NCBI RefSeq assembly: GCF_037975245.1
Contig: NC_092577.1
Span: 22,036,398-22,100,397, forward strand
Reading direction: 5' to 3'
Length of the DNA stretch: 64,000 bases
DNA from: Apostichopus japonicus
Lineage: Eukaryota > Echinodermata > Holothuroidea > Aspidochirotida > Stichopodidae
Made by a program: the position numbers and the translations under genes. The notes under the pieces are model-generated. The model was not told where the DNA came from. It saw only the letters and a list, made by a program, of their open reading frames with translations, and did not search any database. Numbering within the stretch: position 1 is the stretch's first letter; each line of letters opens with the position of its first letter. Shown in pieces: positions 21,231-33,162 of the stretch.

Positions 21231-22619
21231 GTAAGCTAAGACTTTGTGTTACCTTAAAAATCAAGTAATTGATTCCTTGCCTGAGGCAAAGGAATGTATG
21301 CAGTCATGTGGGGTCAACAGAGGTCGAAAAGTGAAAACCTTGTAAACATGATAGTCCATACCTTAAGGATAGGTTTTCCAGAGGGAGTTGATTTTGGTTG
21401 AGGTCAAATGTCATATGAGGTCAACTTGCACAATTTTTTGTAGGCACAATAAGTTATTAACAGAGCTAACATGAATCAGATTCATACTTGCTTGAAACAT
21501 TATAGTAACTAGAACAGCTGTAACGTGTATCACATATTAATGAGTAGTCGGTACTTAAAGTGTAATCTTCAAACTTTGATATCTCAACATCCGTAAGCCT
21601 GATTTTGTTCAAATTTGGTGTGATAGTAACAGCTGTATATGGGCACATTGTAACGCTATAATTAAATAGCCGTCAGTTATATTCATGAGTGGGCAGAGCC
21701 AAGCAGGATTTTGGCAATGTTAGCTCTTAAACATGAAATCTGGAAGTGTAACTTTGAATAAGCTCATGCTTGGTGTATAGGTCCTCCATAGTGAGTAACT
21801 GGTCCCTATTGTTTTCAATGCTGATATACTGAATAATAATGAGTAGGCTGGGCTTAACATAAATTCATTAAAACTTCAATACCTCTGCAACTGTAAGCAT
21901 GATTTTTTTCCATGATTAAAGGGGAACTGAAGCATGAACTTTCGGAGACAGATATTGTGGAGCAATCAATCAAATACAAGTACTTTACTGAAAACCGTAT
22001 TCGAAAATCAAGTCTTCAAGTCTCCTTGTGAAATAAAAAAAAACCCTAAATAGAAAACTAAACCAGAATGAAAACATTTCATGGTTCCTTGCTGCTGTTC
22101 ATTAGTTCCATTCATAGGGAAATTTCTAACAAAGCCCTAATACAACAACAGTAATTTATGCCCACAAACTTTTCTTGCCAAAGTAATGCTAAGCCCTGAT
22201 ATCAATTGCAACACACATGAGTGTGTGAAGACTATCTACCATTATCATCATACCAAGTTTGACGAAATTCCCATTAGTAATAGTAGCCAAGTAATTGCAA
22301 TTTGGAGTATTTCACGTTTGACCCCAATGACCTCATTAATATTCATGATATGAGCACCAAAATCAACAGGGTTAATCTACTTACTATTGGCCACCCACTC
22401 ACCAAGTATGGTAATGATTGGTCATTCCCTTTGTTGAGTTTTTGTGCATACAAACTTTTCATAACGAAATAATGCTAGCCCCCCCCCATGCATGATATCA
22501 ATTGCAACACACATCAGTGTGTGGAGACTACCAATATCATCATACCAAGTTTGACGAAATTCCAAGTTATTGCAACTTGGGAGTTTTTCACGTTTCACCC
22601 GTGACCTCATTAATATTTT

Positions 22620-23300
22620 TTAACTTTGACCTCGTATAACTTCGCACACGAAGGTCACACGGGGGTCAACCTATTGACATTTATGATCAGAAGGTACCTT
22701 TGACATTTTTCGTGACCTCGGATCACATGACCGTCGATCAGATGCGGGTCGACAATTGGATAAAATTGAAGCAACTCCCAACCCTAACGGACAAATCGTT
22801 CTCAAGTTATCGGAAAAATACTACTTTTTTAACATTAATTGACCTTTGGTGACCTCGGATCACATGACCGTTAAGTTTGAGAATATTCCCCTATACCATT
22901 TGCAACTTGTCCCAAAATATCAACCGTGTCACACCTTGGAACTGAGAGTTATTGCATTAAATGTCTGAAAATTAACTTTTGACCTCGTATAAACTCCGCA
23001 CACGAAGGTCACACGGGGGTCAACCCATTGACATTTATGATCAGAAGGTACCTTTGACATCTGAAAATAGCATCGAAACTGTAAAAACCCCCAAAACATG
23101 AAAAGGTCACCAGAGGTCAAATTGAGGTCAAGGGTCACCCAGATGCGGGTCGACAATTGGATTAAATTGAAGCAACTCCCAACCCTAACGGACAATTCGT
23201 TCTCAAGTTATCGCAAAAATACTACTTTTTTAACATTAACTGACCTTTGGTGACCTCAGATCACATGACCGTTAAGTTTCAAAATGTTCCCCTAACCAGT
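22620..23300. repeat. Diverged tandem duplication of about 350-400 bp in an intron
   Basis: The block starting GACCTCGTATAA (22627 and about 22980) and the block starting GATGCGGGTCGACAATTGGA (22741 and about 23142) each occur twice in the same order. AGGTCA/TGACCT half-site-like motifs are frequent here. A weaker related copy extends to about 23470. Confidence 0.8.
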
Positions 23301-24073
23301 TCACTTGTCCCAAAACATCAACCTTGTCGCACATTGGCACTGGGAGTTATTGCAGTTTTAGTATTTTGGGTTTTTGAACCATAACTGACCTTTGGTGACC
23401 TTTGTGGGCACCAAAAACAATAGGGTTCATCTACTCACTATGGGCCACCCACCCACCATGATCAGTCAATCCCTTGTTGAGTTATCGTGCATACAAGCTA
23501 AAGCGTCACACATACACACACACACACACGCCAACCTGAATACATAGGTTCCTTTGCTTTTAGCAAGGAACCAACAAGATTTTTGAATGCGGTTTTCACT
23601 AAAATACTTGTATTTATTAATTGCTATACAATCTATTTTTTCTTACAAAATTCAGGGTTATAAAGAAATACATAAACCAAAGCAACTTGTAGTACCTGTG
23701 TGACATCATAGACTTGCTTCAACTTTAAAAATGAAAAACTAAGCAAGACTTTTGAATGCGGTTTTCGGTAAAGTACACTTGTATTTCATTGCTCTACAAT
23801 ATATATGTTCCAAAATTCAGCCTTCAGTTCCCCTTAGTGCATGATTCTGCTTGGAATCAGTTGAAAAAAATTTGAATCATTTGAACGTGGTACATATGCT
23901 TGCAATATATAAACTTTTCATCTAATTAATATCCATGGGTGAAATATCTAACATAGTAGTTGTTGGCGTAGTGACAAGTGGTAAACCCCATATTGATTTG
24001 ATGTAGTCGTTTGTGAAAGTCACTTCTAATTATGTGTTGATATTATTTTGTGTTAATCATCTTCTCACAGCAG

Positions 24074-24157
24074 AGACAGTAGTGCTTTGGCAGGTTCATC
24101 AGCACCAGCGAGATCAACACAACAAAGACAACCTCCTTATTTGTTCTTGCAAGCAAT
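24074..24157 (+). pseudogene. Degenerate third Ser/Pro linker exon
   Basis: After an acceptor (cacagcag) the sequence reads DSSALAGSSAPARSTQQRQ in the same phase as the two linker exons upstream. No GT donor follows, so it is probably a dead exon copy. Confidence 0.4.
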
Positions 24158-24403
24158 TTGACATATTATCAGAATAATTGTAATGTTCTTCTGCCAGTCA
24201 TGTTTATGTGGTAGCCACAAAATGAGTGAAAACATTTTTGACTCACTGGCGATGGGCGAAGGAATATATGTAATCACGAATGCGTATTTGTCGGTACGTG
24301 TATGTGACAGGAGCTCATGATCAGACTCTCACAGTGAGGGAAAGTAGGATGAATCTCAGCAACAAGGAATCACAAATTGTCTTCATTCTCTTGTTTTCTA
24401 CAG

Positions 24404-24505
24404 GTATGTCGCTGATTATATCGATCTGCTTGAGCCGGATGATTCAAGTGATGATGAATTACAGCATGTTATAGAAGACAGCTTGAAGGACATAGATAAC
24501 AATCG
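24404..24505 (+). CDS. Acidic exon with UIM-like motif (HECT-like gene)
   Basis: A 102-bp exon with acceptor ttttctacag and donor gtaaat, phase 2/2. It encodes YVADYIDLLEPDDSS then DELQHVIEDSLKD. The latter resembles a ubiquitin-interacting motif (acidic start, hydrophobic position, Ser, acidic end), although the usual central Ala is Val/Ile. The phases join correctly to the linker exons before it and to the HECT exon at 30319. Confidence 0.6.
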
Positions 24506-24570
24506 GTAAATTATATGGTAATCTCTAAGAGCCAATGCGAGTATAGCCAATGCGACTATAACTAAAAAAA

Positions 24571-24600
24571 GGACTCTAGACCGAGTCCGGACTAGAGTCC
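24571..24600. repeat. Short hairpin GGACTCTAG...CTAGAGTCC
   Basis: A 9-bp perfect inverted repeat with a 12-nt loop, just upstream of the LINE insertion site at 24623. No function can be assigned. Confidence 0.6.
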
Positions 24601-24835
24601 TTCAGCACTGGTACTTATTGTAGGTTGGCAGTTGCTTTTCGTGGAGTGCAGACGTGTTTTTCGCTCTCGCTCTCCATCTGATACAGCTACTTTCTTACCT
24701 TACTGTACTGTGCTATACTTCCCGCCAGGCGGGTGTGTGCGTTTGTCGTATATAGTTATCGTATATCGTTTTAAGTTGAAACCTGTCTTTAGTTTGTTTT
24801 TCTTACTCCTCTGTGGCCTAGCCACCTTCGGTATC

Positions 24836-26732
24836 ATGGCATCGCGCCGTGATTCGAAAATTGTTAAGTTGACCTTCACCGGTGAACAAGCGGTTCAACC
24901 GGTGCAAGTTTTTAATATTTTAAAGAGTAAGGGTGTTGTTGTGCCTGGAGAGGTTGATGCTTTACAAGCTCTCCAGGGTCGTAATACGTATGATCTACGT
25001 TTTACCAGTGACGTGACCCGGCAGAAGGGTGTCACGTTGCTGAGTGGGGTTGAAGGTTTGACAGTTACTCCATACGAACGTTCCGTATGGGTAACTGTCA
25101 TCCACGTAGGATTAGAGGTGCGTCAAGAACTTGTCGCAACGGTGACATCTCTATGTTCCGACGTCTCTATGTTCCGACGTCTCTATGTTCCGACGTCTCT
25201 ATGTTCCGACGTCTCTATGTTCCGACGTCTCTATGTTCCGACGTCTCTATGTTCCGACGTCTCTATGTTCCGACGTCTCTATGTTCCGACGTCTCTATGT
25301 TCCGACGTCTCTATGTTCCGACGTCTCTATGTTCCGACGTCTCTATGTTCCGACGTCTCTATGTTCCGACGTCTCTATGTTCCGACGTCTCTATGTTCCG
25401 ACGTCTCTATGTTCCGACGTCTCTATGTTCCGACAATTTGTTTGGAAACTTTTTTTTGACCAAAATTTTTTGGGGGACTTAATTTTTTGGGCCCCAAATT
25501 TTTTTGGGACCCAATATTTTTTTGGGGGGGCTAAATTTTTTTGGACCAACATTTTTTCTGACCTACCTTTTTTGGGGGAGACAATTTTTGGGGCGCACAA
25601 AAAAATTTTCACGAAAAAAAAAGGGCCCAAAGTTTGTTATGACCCAAATAGTGTTTCTGACCAAAAATTGCTTGTGACCCGAAATTTAATTGTTTGTACT
25701 CAATTTTTTTGGGACCAAAGTCAGTTTGGTCAAAACAAATTTGGGTCCGAAAAAAGTTGGTACTAAAACAAGCTGGTCAAAAATTTTGCTCCAAAAAAAA
25801 TTGAGTCAGAAAAAAATTGTCGGAACATAGAGACGTCGGACTTAGAGATGTAACCGTCGCAACTGTTTTAGGTCGGTTCGGGGCTGTGAAGGCTATTAAA
25901 ATGTGCTCCTACGCACAGGCCCCTGGGGTGTTGAATGGGCACCGACAGGTTCGGATCGACCTCAAGCAGGACATTCCCTCCTTCCTTTTTATTGCCGGGC
26001 ATAAAGCTCACGTGCGTTACCCCGGTCAGCCCCGTACCTGCTTCAGGTGTGGGGAGACCGGGCACGAAGCCAAGGGCTGCCCAAATAAAAAGTCTGGGCG
26101 CTGCCTTCGTCTTGGGCATGATACCTCTGCTTGCCCAAGCGAAGTAGTGTGCTCACTCTGTGGGAAGGAGGGACATGTCTTTCGCGCTTGTCCCTCCTCT
26201 TATGTCTTTATGACAAAGAGTGGGGGTCAAGCAAAGGCGCCAAGTTCTGGCGCACCTACTGTCCCGGAGGAAGCTCCACTCAAGGAGGGGGAAACGGGTG
26301 AGGATTCACTCTCCGCACCTGGTACACCCTCCCCCGTAGTTGCAGACCCAAACCCCGTGCCCGCACCGAGAAAGTCTCCACCAGCTTCCCCCATCAACCC
26401 CGTGCCCGCACCGTCTCCACCACACAGCGAAGCGGACACGGGGTCTCCACCAGCTTCCCCCATCAACCCTTCCAGTCCCGTACCCAGTCCGCCGCCGGTA
26501 TCGCCAGATCCGGAGACTGTCTGACGACGACTCGGTCGTCGGGTCCCCGGAGGCTATGTCTGACAGCGACTCCGGAGGCTCGGTGATCGTCGAGCCGAAA
26601 CGTGCCACTGGGACGAGCTGGTACGACGAGATGGGGGAACCCTCACTAAAAAGGTCGGCCTCAAGTGACGACTCGGACGACGATATGTCGTCTAGAGCGC
26701 GCTTGAAGCTTACAGAATCGACGTCGGCGTAG
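24836..26732 (+). pseudogene. ORF1 of LINE copy A (zinc-knuckle RNA-binding protein), interrupted
   Basis: The ATG at 24836 starts MASRRDSKIVKLTFTGEQA, as in copy B. The frame is cut by the 715-bp foldback element 1 after the codons for QELVA. Removing it with one TSD copy restores the frame into LGRFGAVKAI. Three CCHC knuckles follow: CFRCGETGHEAKGC, then a second with its first Cys changed (SGRCLRLGHDTSAC), then CSLCGKEGHVFRAC. A Pro-rich linker with an internal duplication of SPPASPINP follows. A frameshift near 26517 moves the C-terminal acidic tail to another frame ending at 26732. Confidence 0.85.
25141..25855. mobile_element. Foldback element 1 (TU-like), 16-bp iterons, 8-bp TSD
   Basis: A 715-bp element inserted in ORF1 of LINE A, flanked by perfect 8-bp duplications GTCGCAAC (25133-25140 and 25856-25863). 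Left terminus GGTGACATCTCTATG and right terminus (reverse complement) GGTTACATCTCTAAG form the inverted ends. The left arm is 18 exact copies of a 16-bp unit CTATGTTCCGACGTCT (25151-25438). The right arm keeps about two. The middle is low-complexity sequence built of T-runs and GGGACC-like words. No protein is encoded. The architecture matches sea-urchin TU foldback elements (tandem ~15-bp repeats in inverted ends, 8-bp duplications). Confidence 0.85.
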
Positions 26733-26752
26733 TTTTGCCCCATTGCCTTCTC

Positions 26753-29700
26753 ATGGCCCATACATTTTCAGTTGCCACCTTGAACGTCAATGGCATGAGG
26801 GATCATCGCAAGCGCATTTTCCAATATTGTATTTCAATGGAAGTCGACTGCGTTTGCCTACAAGAAACACATATTTTGGAAGAAGATGTCCCTCTATGGG
26901 CTTATGAGTGGGGTGGTGGGCTGCATGCTTCGTTTGGTTCGTCTTCATCCTGTGACACTGTCATCCTCCTGTCACCTCGTCAGGCGGGTTGTGCCACTAG
27001 GGTGGAGACGGATCACGAGGGCCGATTGGTTTGCATTCTTTTCAAGTATCCACAGGGTAACATCTCCCTTTGCAATGTGTATGCTCCCAATCGGCCTTCT
27101 GCTAGACGAGATTTTTTTAACACGCTGCCTTCCTTTGTTCCTGGTAGTGCTCCATGTGTCATGGTCGGAGACTTTAACTGTGTCCCAGACTCGGGTCTTG
27201 ACAGACTCGGGTCTTCTGTGTCTGCTAGTCCCGACGCTGGGATCACAGAATTGGACAGATTCACTTCGGCACACCTTTTAGCCGATGTCTGGAGGCATAT
27301 GCACCCGTGTAGTACGGTGTATACGTGGGTGAGGCCTAACGGAGAAGATGCCTCCAGGATAGATCGAGTGTATGCGCCCGTAAGTTTTAAATTTTCGGGT
27401 TGCGAGACGCTCAGCTGTCCGCTCTCTGACCATGACACTGTGGTAGCGCGTTTTGTTTTGCCTTCCATTTTCCCGATCGGGCGGGGCCTATGGAAGCTAA
27501 CTGTCGGATTCTTGGCGAGGCAGAATTCCGCCAGGGTTTCGAGACCAGGTACAAAGGATGGCAAACATTGAAGCCGGCCATTGCTTCTACATCCCAGTGG
27601 CGGGATAATATCAAGTTGCGCATCAAACGCTACGCAATTCAGTATTGCGTGACCCGCGCACGGCGTCGAAGAGAAAAATTCTCGAAGCTGTGCGCGGAGG
27701 TGAAGTTTGGCGACCCTTCGGCAGTCATCGCTTTGCAGACATATCTCGATGAAAAGTACCACGGTGCCCGCGTCAGGGCCCGTGTCTAAGCGGTGGAAGC
27801 CGAGGAGCGCCCTTCACTGAGGTTTTACCAGTCCGTTAGCTCATCGGCGGGTGACAGACGCGTCCCGTCTGTGCGCGCTACCGATGGGACCGTGGTCAGT
27901 GACCCTCACGGCATTGTCCGCGTATATAAAGAGTATTATTCGAATTTGTTTACGCGTGGCAATGTCGACTTGTCGGCACAGTCTGATTTATTGAGGGGAA
28001 TCTCAAAAACCGTTCCCCACGATGTCAATGATATTTTGGGGGGCGGAATAACCACTGTTGAGCTTTGGAAGGCGCTTTCGAAGATGAAGAATGGCAAGTC
28101 CCCGGGTTCGGACGGGCTCCCGAGGGAGTTCTACCGAACCTTCTGGGCAATAATAGGACCCGACATCAGAGCCGTCTTCGAAGACGCCTTCCAAAACGGA
28201 CTGTTAAACCAAAGTCAACGTCTGGGCATGATTACTTTGCTGCCAAAGTCTGGGGACCCCTTGGATCCCCATAACAAGCGTCCGATCACCTTGTTAAATG
28301 TGGACTACAAGTTGCTGGCTAAGGCTTTGTGCAACCGCCTTGCACTGGCTATGCCGCATCTTGTTGGTGATCTCCAGACTTGTGCAGTCAAGGGTCATTG
28401 CATCCAGCAGAACTTGTGGTCGATGCGCGACTTGACCGACTTTGTTATTGAGCGTGATCTGCCATGTGCATTGGTGTCTCTGGACCAGCAGAAGGCCTTT
28501 GACATGGTGGATCGCGGTTTTTTAATGAATGTATTGGAGACGTTTCGGTTGCACCCAATTTTTCGTAAATGGATTTCTGTTTTGTATGAAGAAAGTTTGT
28601 TCTGTTATCGTAAATGGGTTTTGTTCGGAGGTTTTGAACGTAGAGAGGGGGGTGCGCCAGGGGTGCCCTCTGTCTCCATTACTTTGTTTTGTTTAGCGAG
28701 TCCCTCTCTCGTCTTTTGGAAAGGGACTCCAAACTTGTTCCATTCGTTGTGCCAGGGGGTGCCAAAGTGAAATGCGCTCAATATGCAGATGACGTGACAT
28801 GTATTGTTTCGAGTCTGGGCTCCTTTCGCGCACTCTCGCAGGATCTATCTATTTTTGAGAGAGCTACCGGGGCGAAGTTGAATCCGGAAAAGACAAAGGG
28901 CCTTCGTCTTGGTAGCTGGAGATACAGAGATTTACCATTCGGTGCGTCGTGGTCGGATCAGAATATCAAAATTAATGGTATATGGTTCGGCTACGATGCA
29001 CCTTGTGATGTCACCTGGAACGAGAGGGCTGAGGTATTTCAGAGCAGACTCGAAACCTTTGGCACCCGCTGGCTTTCGATCTTGGGGAAAGTCACTGTTA
29101 TTAATCGTTTCGTTTCGCCCATCTTGTGGTACCCGGGAGCGGTGTACCCTATTCCGCGTCGCGTCCTGGTGCGGTTGGAGAGGGCGATTTTTTCATTCAT
29201 ATGGTCTGGTGGTACAGAGCTGGCCAAGAGGGCGGTATTGTACCAAAAACTGGAGAAGAGGGGACTAGGGGTGGTTCATCTGGGAAGTAAGTTAACTTGT
29301 TTGTTATTTAAGCAATTGTTTGTAGCGGTAACTGACCCAGGGTTGCCTTGTTCATATTTTGTACGTTTTTGGGGTGGGTTGCACTTGCGTCGATGGGTTC
29401 CGGCGCTGTTTAGCAACAGAGAACCGCATAGAAGCACACCAAGCAGAGTGGTGCGTGTCATTTGCTCTGCTCTTATTGAGTTGCCCCCTGTTGACCTGTC
29501 ACGGCCAGCCCTCGTTCTCAGTTTCTTTGCGGGAATAGGGCCTTGAATGCAATTTTTGTACAGGGACGTCATCCTGTCGAAGTATGGCGTTCGGTGCATT
29601 CAAGGCTGAATGGTTGCAGGCTCCGTGATCTTGCGTGGAGAATTGCACACGGTGCCTTGGTGACCAATCTGAAAAGGTATCACTGGCGATTGGGTGATGG

Positions 29701-29932
29701 ACTGTGCCCGAGGACCGGCTGTGACAGCTTAGAAAGTACTGCCCATGTTTTTTGGGCATTGCCCCTTTGTTTTGAACTTGTGGGAGTGGTTTCAGTCCTG
29801 GACCGACCGTTCCTGGTCGGTAGGACAGGGCTTTGTTTTATATGGATTAGATCCTCCAGTTTGTTCTGTTGCTGTGTTGCAGCGTATTATTTATGTTTGT
29901 TCTGTTCTAAAAAAACTTATTTGGAGGAATAG
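26753..29932 (+). pseudogene. ORF2 of LINE copy A (endonuclease-reverse transcriptase), broken
   Basis: The ATG at 26753 starts MAHTFSVATLNVNGMRD, the first motif of an apurinic-type endonuclease. VMVGDFNCVPDS and LSDHDTVVA are also present. Compared with copy B there is a one-base deletion at about 27497, a GAA-to-TAA nonsense change at 27787-27789, a frameshift at about 28595, and another at about 29525. RT motifs include LPKSGDPLDPHNKRPITLLN, LVSLDQQKAFDMVDRGF and QYADDVTCIV. A C-terminal CCHC-like motif (CPRTGCDSLESTAHVFW) is present. A 23-bp deletion removes part of the end. It cannot make a full protein. Confidence 0.9.
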
Positions 29933-30318
29933 CTGTGATATTGCTTTTAGGGGGTCCCTGGAGGCGGTGAAGTCTGACATTCGCCTTCAAGTTGAAGGCG
30001 ATTTTCGCCGTTTATCTGGGGCTGCCTTTTTTGGACGGTGGTATGCTGGGTAAGGCTGTTTTGTTTCGCTGCGTGCTGGTCGTCCTTTTGTGGTTTTTTG
30101 AATGTTTCAGTGGGTGGTTGGGCGTTTTGTCTGTACAGGTCGGTGGGCGTATGTACTTTTTTCTTTTGGCTCGCTTGACCTGAGTTTCGTTTGTAGGAAT
30201 GGGGTGGTTTGGTAGTGCCGTTTGGCCGTGACGTTTTGTATCCCGTTCGACGGGTCACGTAAAAAGCACTTATTGTAGAATATGTTCTACCGTTGAATTC
30301 TTTTAAATTTATTTGCAG

Positions 30319-30543
30319 TGATGACACCATTCTAGAAGCAAGGATGCAGGAGAAGTTGGGGCAATATCATTTGTTGCGAGAGGAGGAGAAAATCCACGTT
30401 GTTGTTAGGCGGAGGAAAATTCTCAAATGTGCAGCAGATGCAATAAATTCCCAAGCAGGGTTTTCATTTTTTAAGGATCCAGTCATTTGTTTTTCTGGGG
30501 AGGAGGCAGTTGACCTTGGAGGTCCAAGAAGAGAGTTTTTTAC
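30319..30543 (+). CDS. HECT domain exon 1 (N-lobe start)
   Basis: A 225-bp exon with acceptor atttgcag and donor gtgagt, phase 2 at both ends. It encodes KIHVVVRRRKILKCAADAIN, then PVICFSGEEAVDLGGPRREFF, the conserved beginning of the HECT N-lobe. The previous UIM-like exon supplies the first two bases of its Arg codon. HECT ligases pass ubiquitin from E2 to substrate; the N-lobe binds the E2. Confidence 0.75.
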
Positions 30544-31223
30544 GTGAGTAACTTGTGTTAGACTAAATTGGCTATATACCAATAGATTAAGACAATGTGC
30601 AGAAGTCTATCTATTTGTCTGTCAATAAATGAAATGGGCTACTTCACATGAACCACTTGAAGTGTGAAAATCAGACTTTGTCAAGTTTTCACACCTGTAC
30701 TGTTGCGTGATTTTTTATTCCTTGCAGAATCTATGCATTCATGATGGTGTGTTTATATGTGTGGGTGTTGCTCCATGCAGGGGTAGCGCCAAGCCCCAAA
30801 TTTAGTGGGTCCGAACTCATTTTTTGGACACCTTAAAAATTGCTACCTCTGATTTTAAGGGACTAATATCCAGGACTAATATTAAGGGGTCCGAGTTCAA
30901 CAGTCAATTTGCCATTTTCCCAACGATGAGAGGCTACTATTCACTAACCCAGTAGGCCAGTAAGCGGAAGTTCAATGAAAGTCGTTCCAGGGTAACATTT
31001 AATTTCTGTCTAACGGGGGCTCTTTTCAATTTTTTTCAGAAAAAAAAAAGCCCCCGTGGAAGAGGGCTTGGGCCGATTTTCACCCACTGAGGGCTCTTTC
31101 CAAATTCGGAGATGTCATGCCAAAAAATTAACATCTACAATATGAGAGGAGGCGTAAACAAAAATGGGGACCAAAACGGAGATATGCACTTTTTCCGGCA
31201 GTATAGGAAATTTCAAAATACTC
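30544..31223. other. Intron sequence, nothing recognised
   Basis: Intronic DNA of the HECT-like gene up to the P-superfamily transposon. It has an A-rich tract near 31040 but no gene. Confidence 0.4.
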
Positions 31224-32578
31224 GGACGCACCATAGTTATTATACTACCCCTGGTTAGGCAGCAACGCGGTTCTGCAGAATATGTTGGAAGTCTCAGTTT
31301 TTGCAGTCACGTGACATTGACCGTGCACAAGCGCTGAGCCGAGCAGCTAGCCTAGCGAAGTCTGCGATAACTGTGTATTGATGCTACCATACAGTAGTTA
31401 CTATCTGTAATTCTACGAAGAACGCAGTATAGAGGCTGTTTCGTCGAATAAAAATGTACGTTGACTATTTAGGGCCGTACCAACTCATCCTCTGCCACGA
31501 TGGTTTAACGATCAATTTATGGATGGACTAAGACTTGTAGGAAAAATAGGCATAGACGTAAAAAAAGACACTAATGGTAGCAAGCCCTGTAGGCTGTAGT
31601 ATGAGCTACAAATACAATAGGCCTAGTAAGTGAATGTAAGGTATAATGTACCCCTTTGGCGAGATACAACACTATACAGTAGCCCGTAGTCTGGCCTACA
31701 ACTTGTACTATTGTACTGCCTACAACGAAACGATACAGCCTACAAATTAGGCCGTAATCTATAAATAAATAATACCCATTAAGGGAAAATACAACACTAC
31801 AACGAAACGAATATACTAAAAGTAACACAGCCTACAAGTACAAGACTAGCATTTGCACTGTAGGAGTATGAGGTAATGTTTGGCCTAACGTTACTCATTA
31901 GTGCTAACTGTGTAAAAACAGTGAAGTGTTTGTCAATAATTAAACATACAAGTCATGTAAATTCAGTAATTGATTGAGCGTTGTCGTTGGGGGAAACCTG
32001 GTATAGTATAGGCTGTAGCAGAGCGGGAACTGCATTGGATTACACAAGGGACTTTGGTTACTGACTCAGTGACTGTGTAAAGCCTACTGTGCTTGCACAA
32101 GTTCTCACAGCCTTTTCTTTCGGTTTACCAGTAATGCCCACCTGATTAAAGAATACTTAAATATTCAATGAATGAGTAGAGTACAGTAGAAACTTAGGAA
32201 ATATGGGTCATGGTAATGTATGGCAGGCTAATATGATTTAGTAACCTAGGTCTCCCCCCCCCCTCACCCCACCAAAAAGAAAAAGGTGTGTACGTATAAA
32301 CCTACCAGTAACATGCTCAGTCAGTTCTGGACATTTAAGAATTGTAATTATTACAAAGATGAACAAAGTTAGCTCCTAACCATGCATGTCCTATTTGTTA
32401 TGTTATTTTTTTATTAGATAATATACTGTATTGGAAGTTTCCTTCCAGTTTTTGTTTATTATGAAGAAGGTATATGTTTTGTACCTTATAGTAATATTGT
32501 CAATTTAAAGTACGTTGGCCTATATTTTAACATGTCTTCAAACATTTTTGTAACATTTGTCTTTCTTTCCTGTCAAAG

Positions 32579-33162
32579 ATGCCGGGTGATAACTGTGCAA
32601 TCGTTGGTTGTGGGACAAGTAGGAGATCAAAAGGGATTGGAATATTTAAGCTTCCAGCTGCAAAAGATGAGGAATACAAGAAATGGCGTGTTCTGCATGG
32701 CTGAATGAAATCACCAAAAGCCGAGGCTTTCAAGGAGCAAATTAGAAGAGTGTGTATACCTGTCAGAAACATTTCCTTCCTGGGAATTTTACAAAAGCTG
32801 AACAAAGTGGTATGTTTATTTCCAGACAAACATTGGAAGGATTTCAAATAACAACATATTCTTTGATAAAGGCCACCAAGTTCCTTCTTACAGAGGGCAT
32901 GGAATTTGTATTTGCAGAGCGCTTCTGTCGGGACCCTTTGGAGGAATATTTTGGAGTTCAACGCCAGCTTGGGAGGAGAAATGATAACCCTGATTTGTGC
33001 GTTTTTGGGTATAATGATAATTCTATTAGGATTCAAAGGACAATTTCTTGCAATACACGTCGTTATGATCACAAGAGGTCACATGGGAGAATGTTGTGGA
33101 TGAGCAAGTGCCGAAAAGACAGTATAAGAGAGTACTCTTTTAAGCATGTTTATGATGAATGA
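32579..33162 (+). pseudogene. P-type transposase remnant: THAP domain joined to C-terminal region
   Basis: The first part (32579-32704) has [12 protein letters not shown] (first two Cys of a THAP zinc finger) and KKWRVL (the conserved Trp), then a stop. In another frame from 32752, [11 protein letters not shown] gives the C-x2-H half. It runs without interruption into [40 protein letters not shown] and SIRIQR, which are conserved in the C-terminal part of P-element/THAP9-type transposases. The RNase H-like catalytic core and GTP-binding part that should lie between are missing. This deletion layout recalls KP-type P derivatives, which keep DNA binding without catalysis. Confidence 0.75.

Larger units (their letters stand above)
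24624..30267 (+). mobile_element. Tx1-like LINE, copy A, full length but decayed
   Basis: The element is flanked by an 11-bp target duplication ACTTATTGTAG (24613-24623 and 30268-30278). It has a 5' UTR, ORF1 (three CCHC knuckles), ORF2 (endonuclease and RT) and a 3' UTR ending GGGTCACGTAAAAAGC. It is closely similar to copy B at 42653-47759. A foldback element (25141-25855) interrupts ORF1, and ORF2 has a nonsense codon and several frameshifts. It lies in an intron of the HECT-like gene in the same orientation. Confidence 0.92.

Noticed and set aside
24632-25766. Long open frames with the peptide repeat SLCSDVSMFRRLYVPT
   Set aside because: They are produced by the 16-bp iteron array of foldback element 1, open in all frames; not proteins.
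24836-30267. LINE copy A as a functional element
   Set aside because: It has a nonsense codon, several frameshifts and a foldback insertion relative to copy B.
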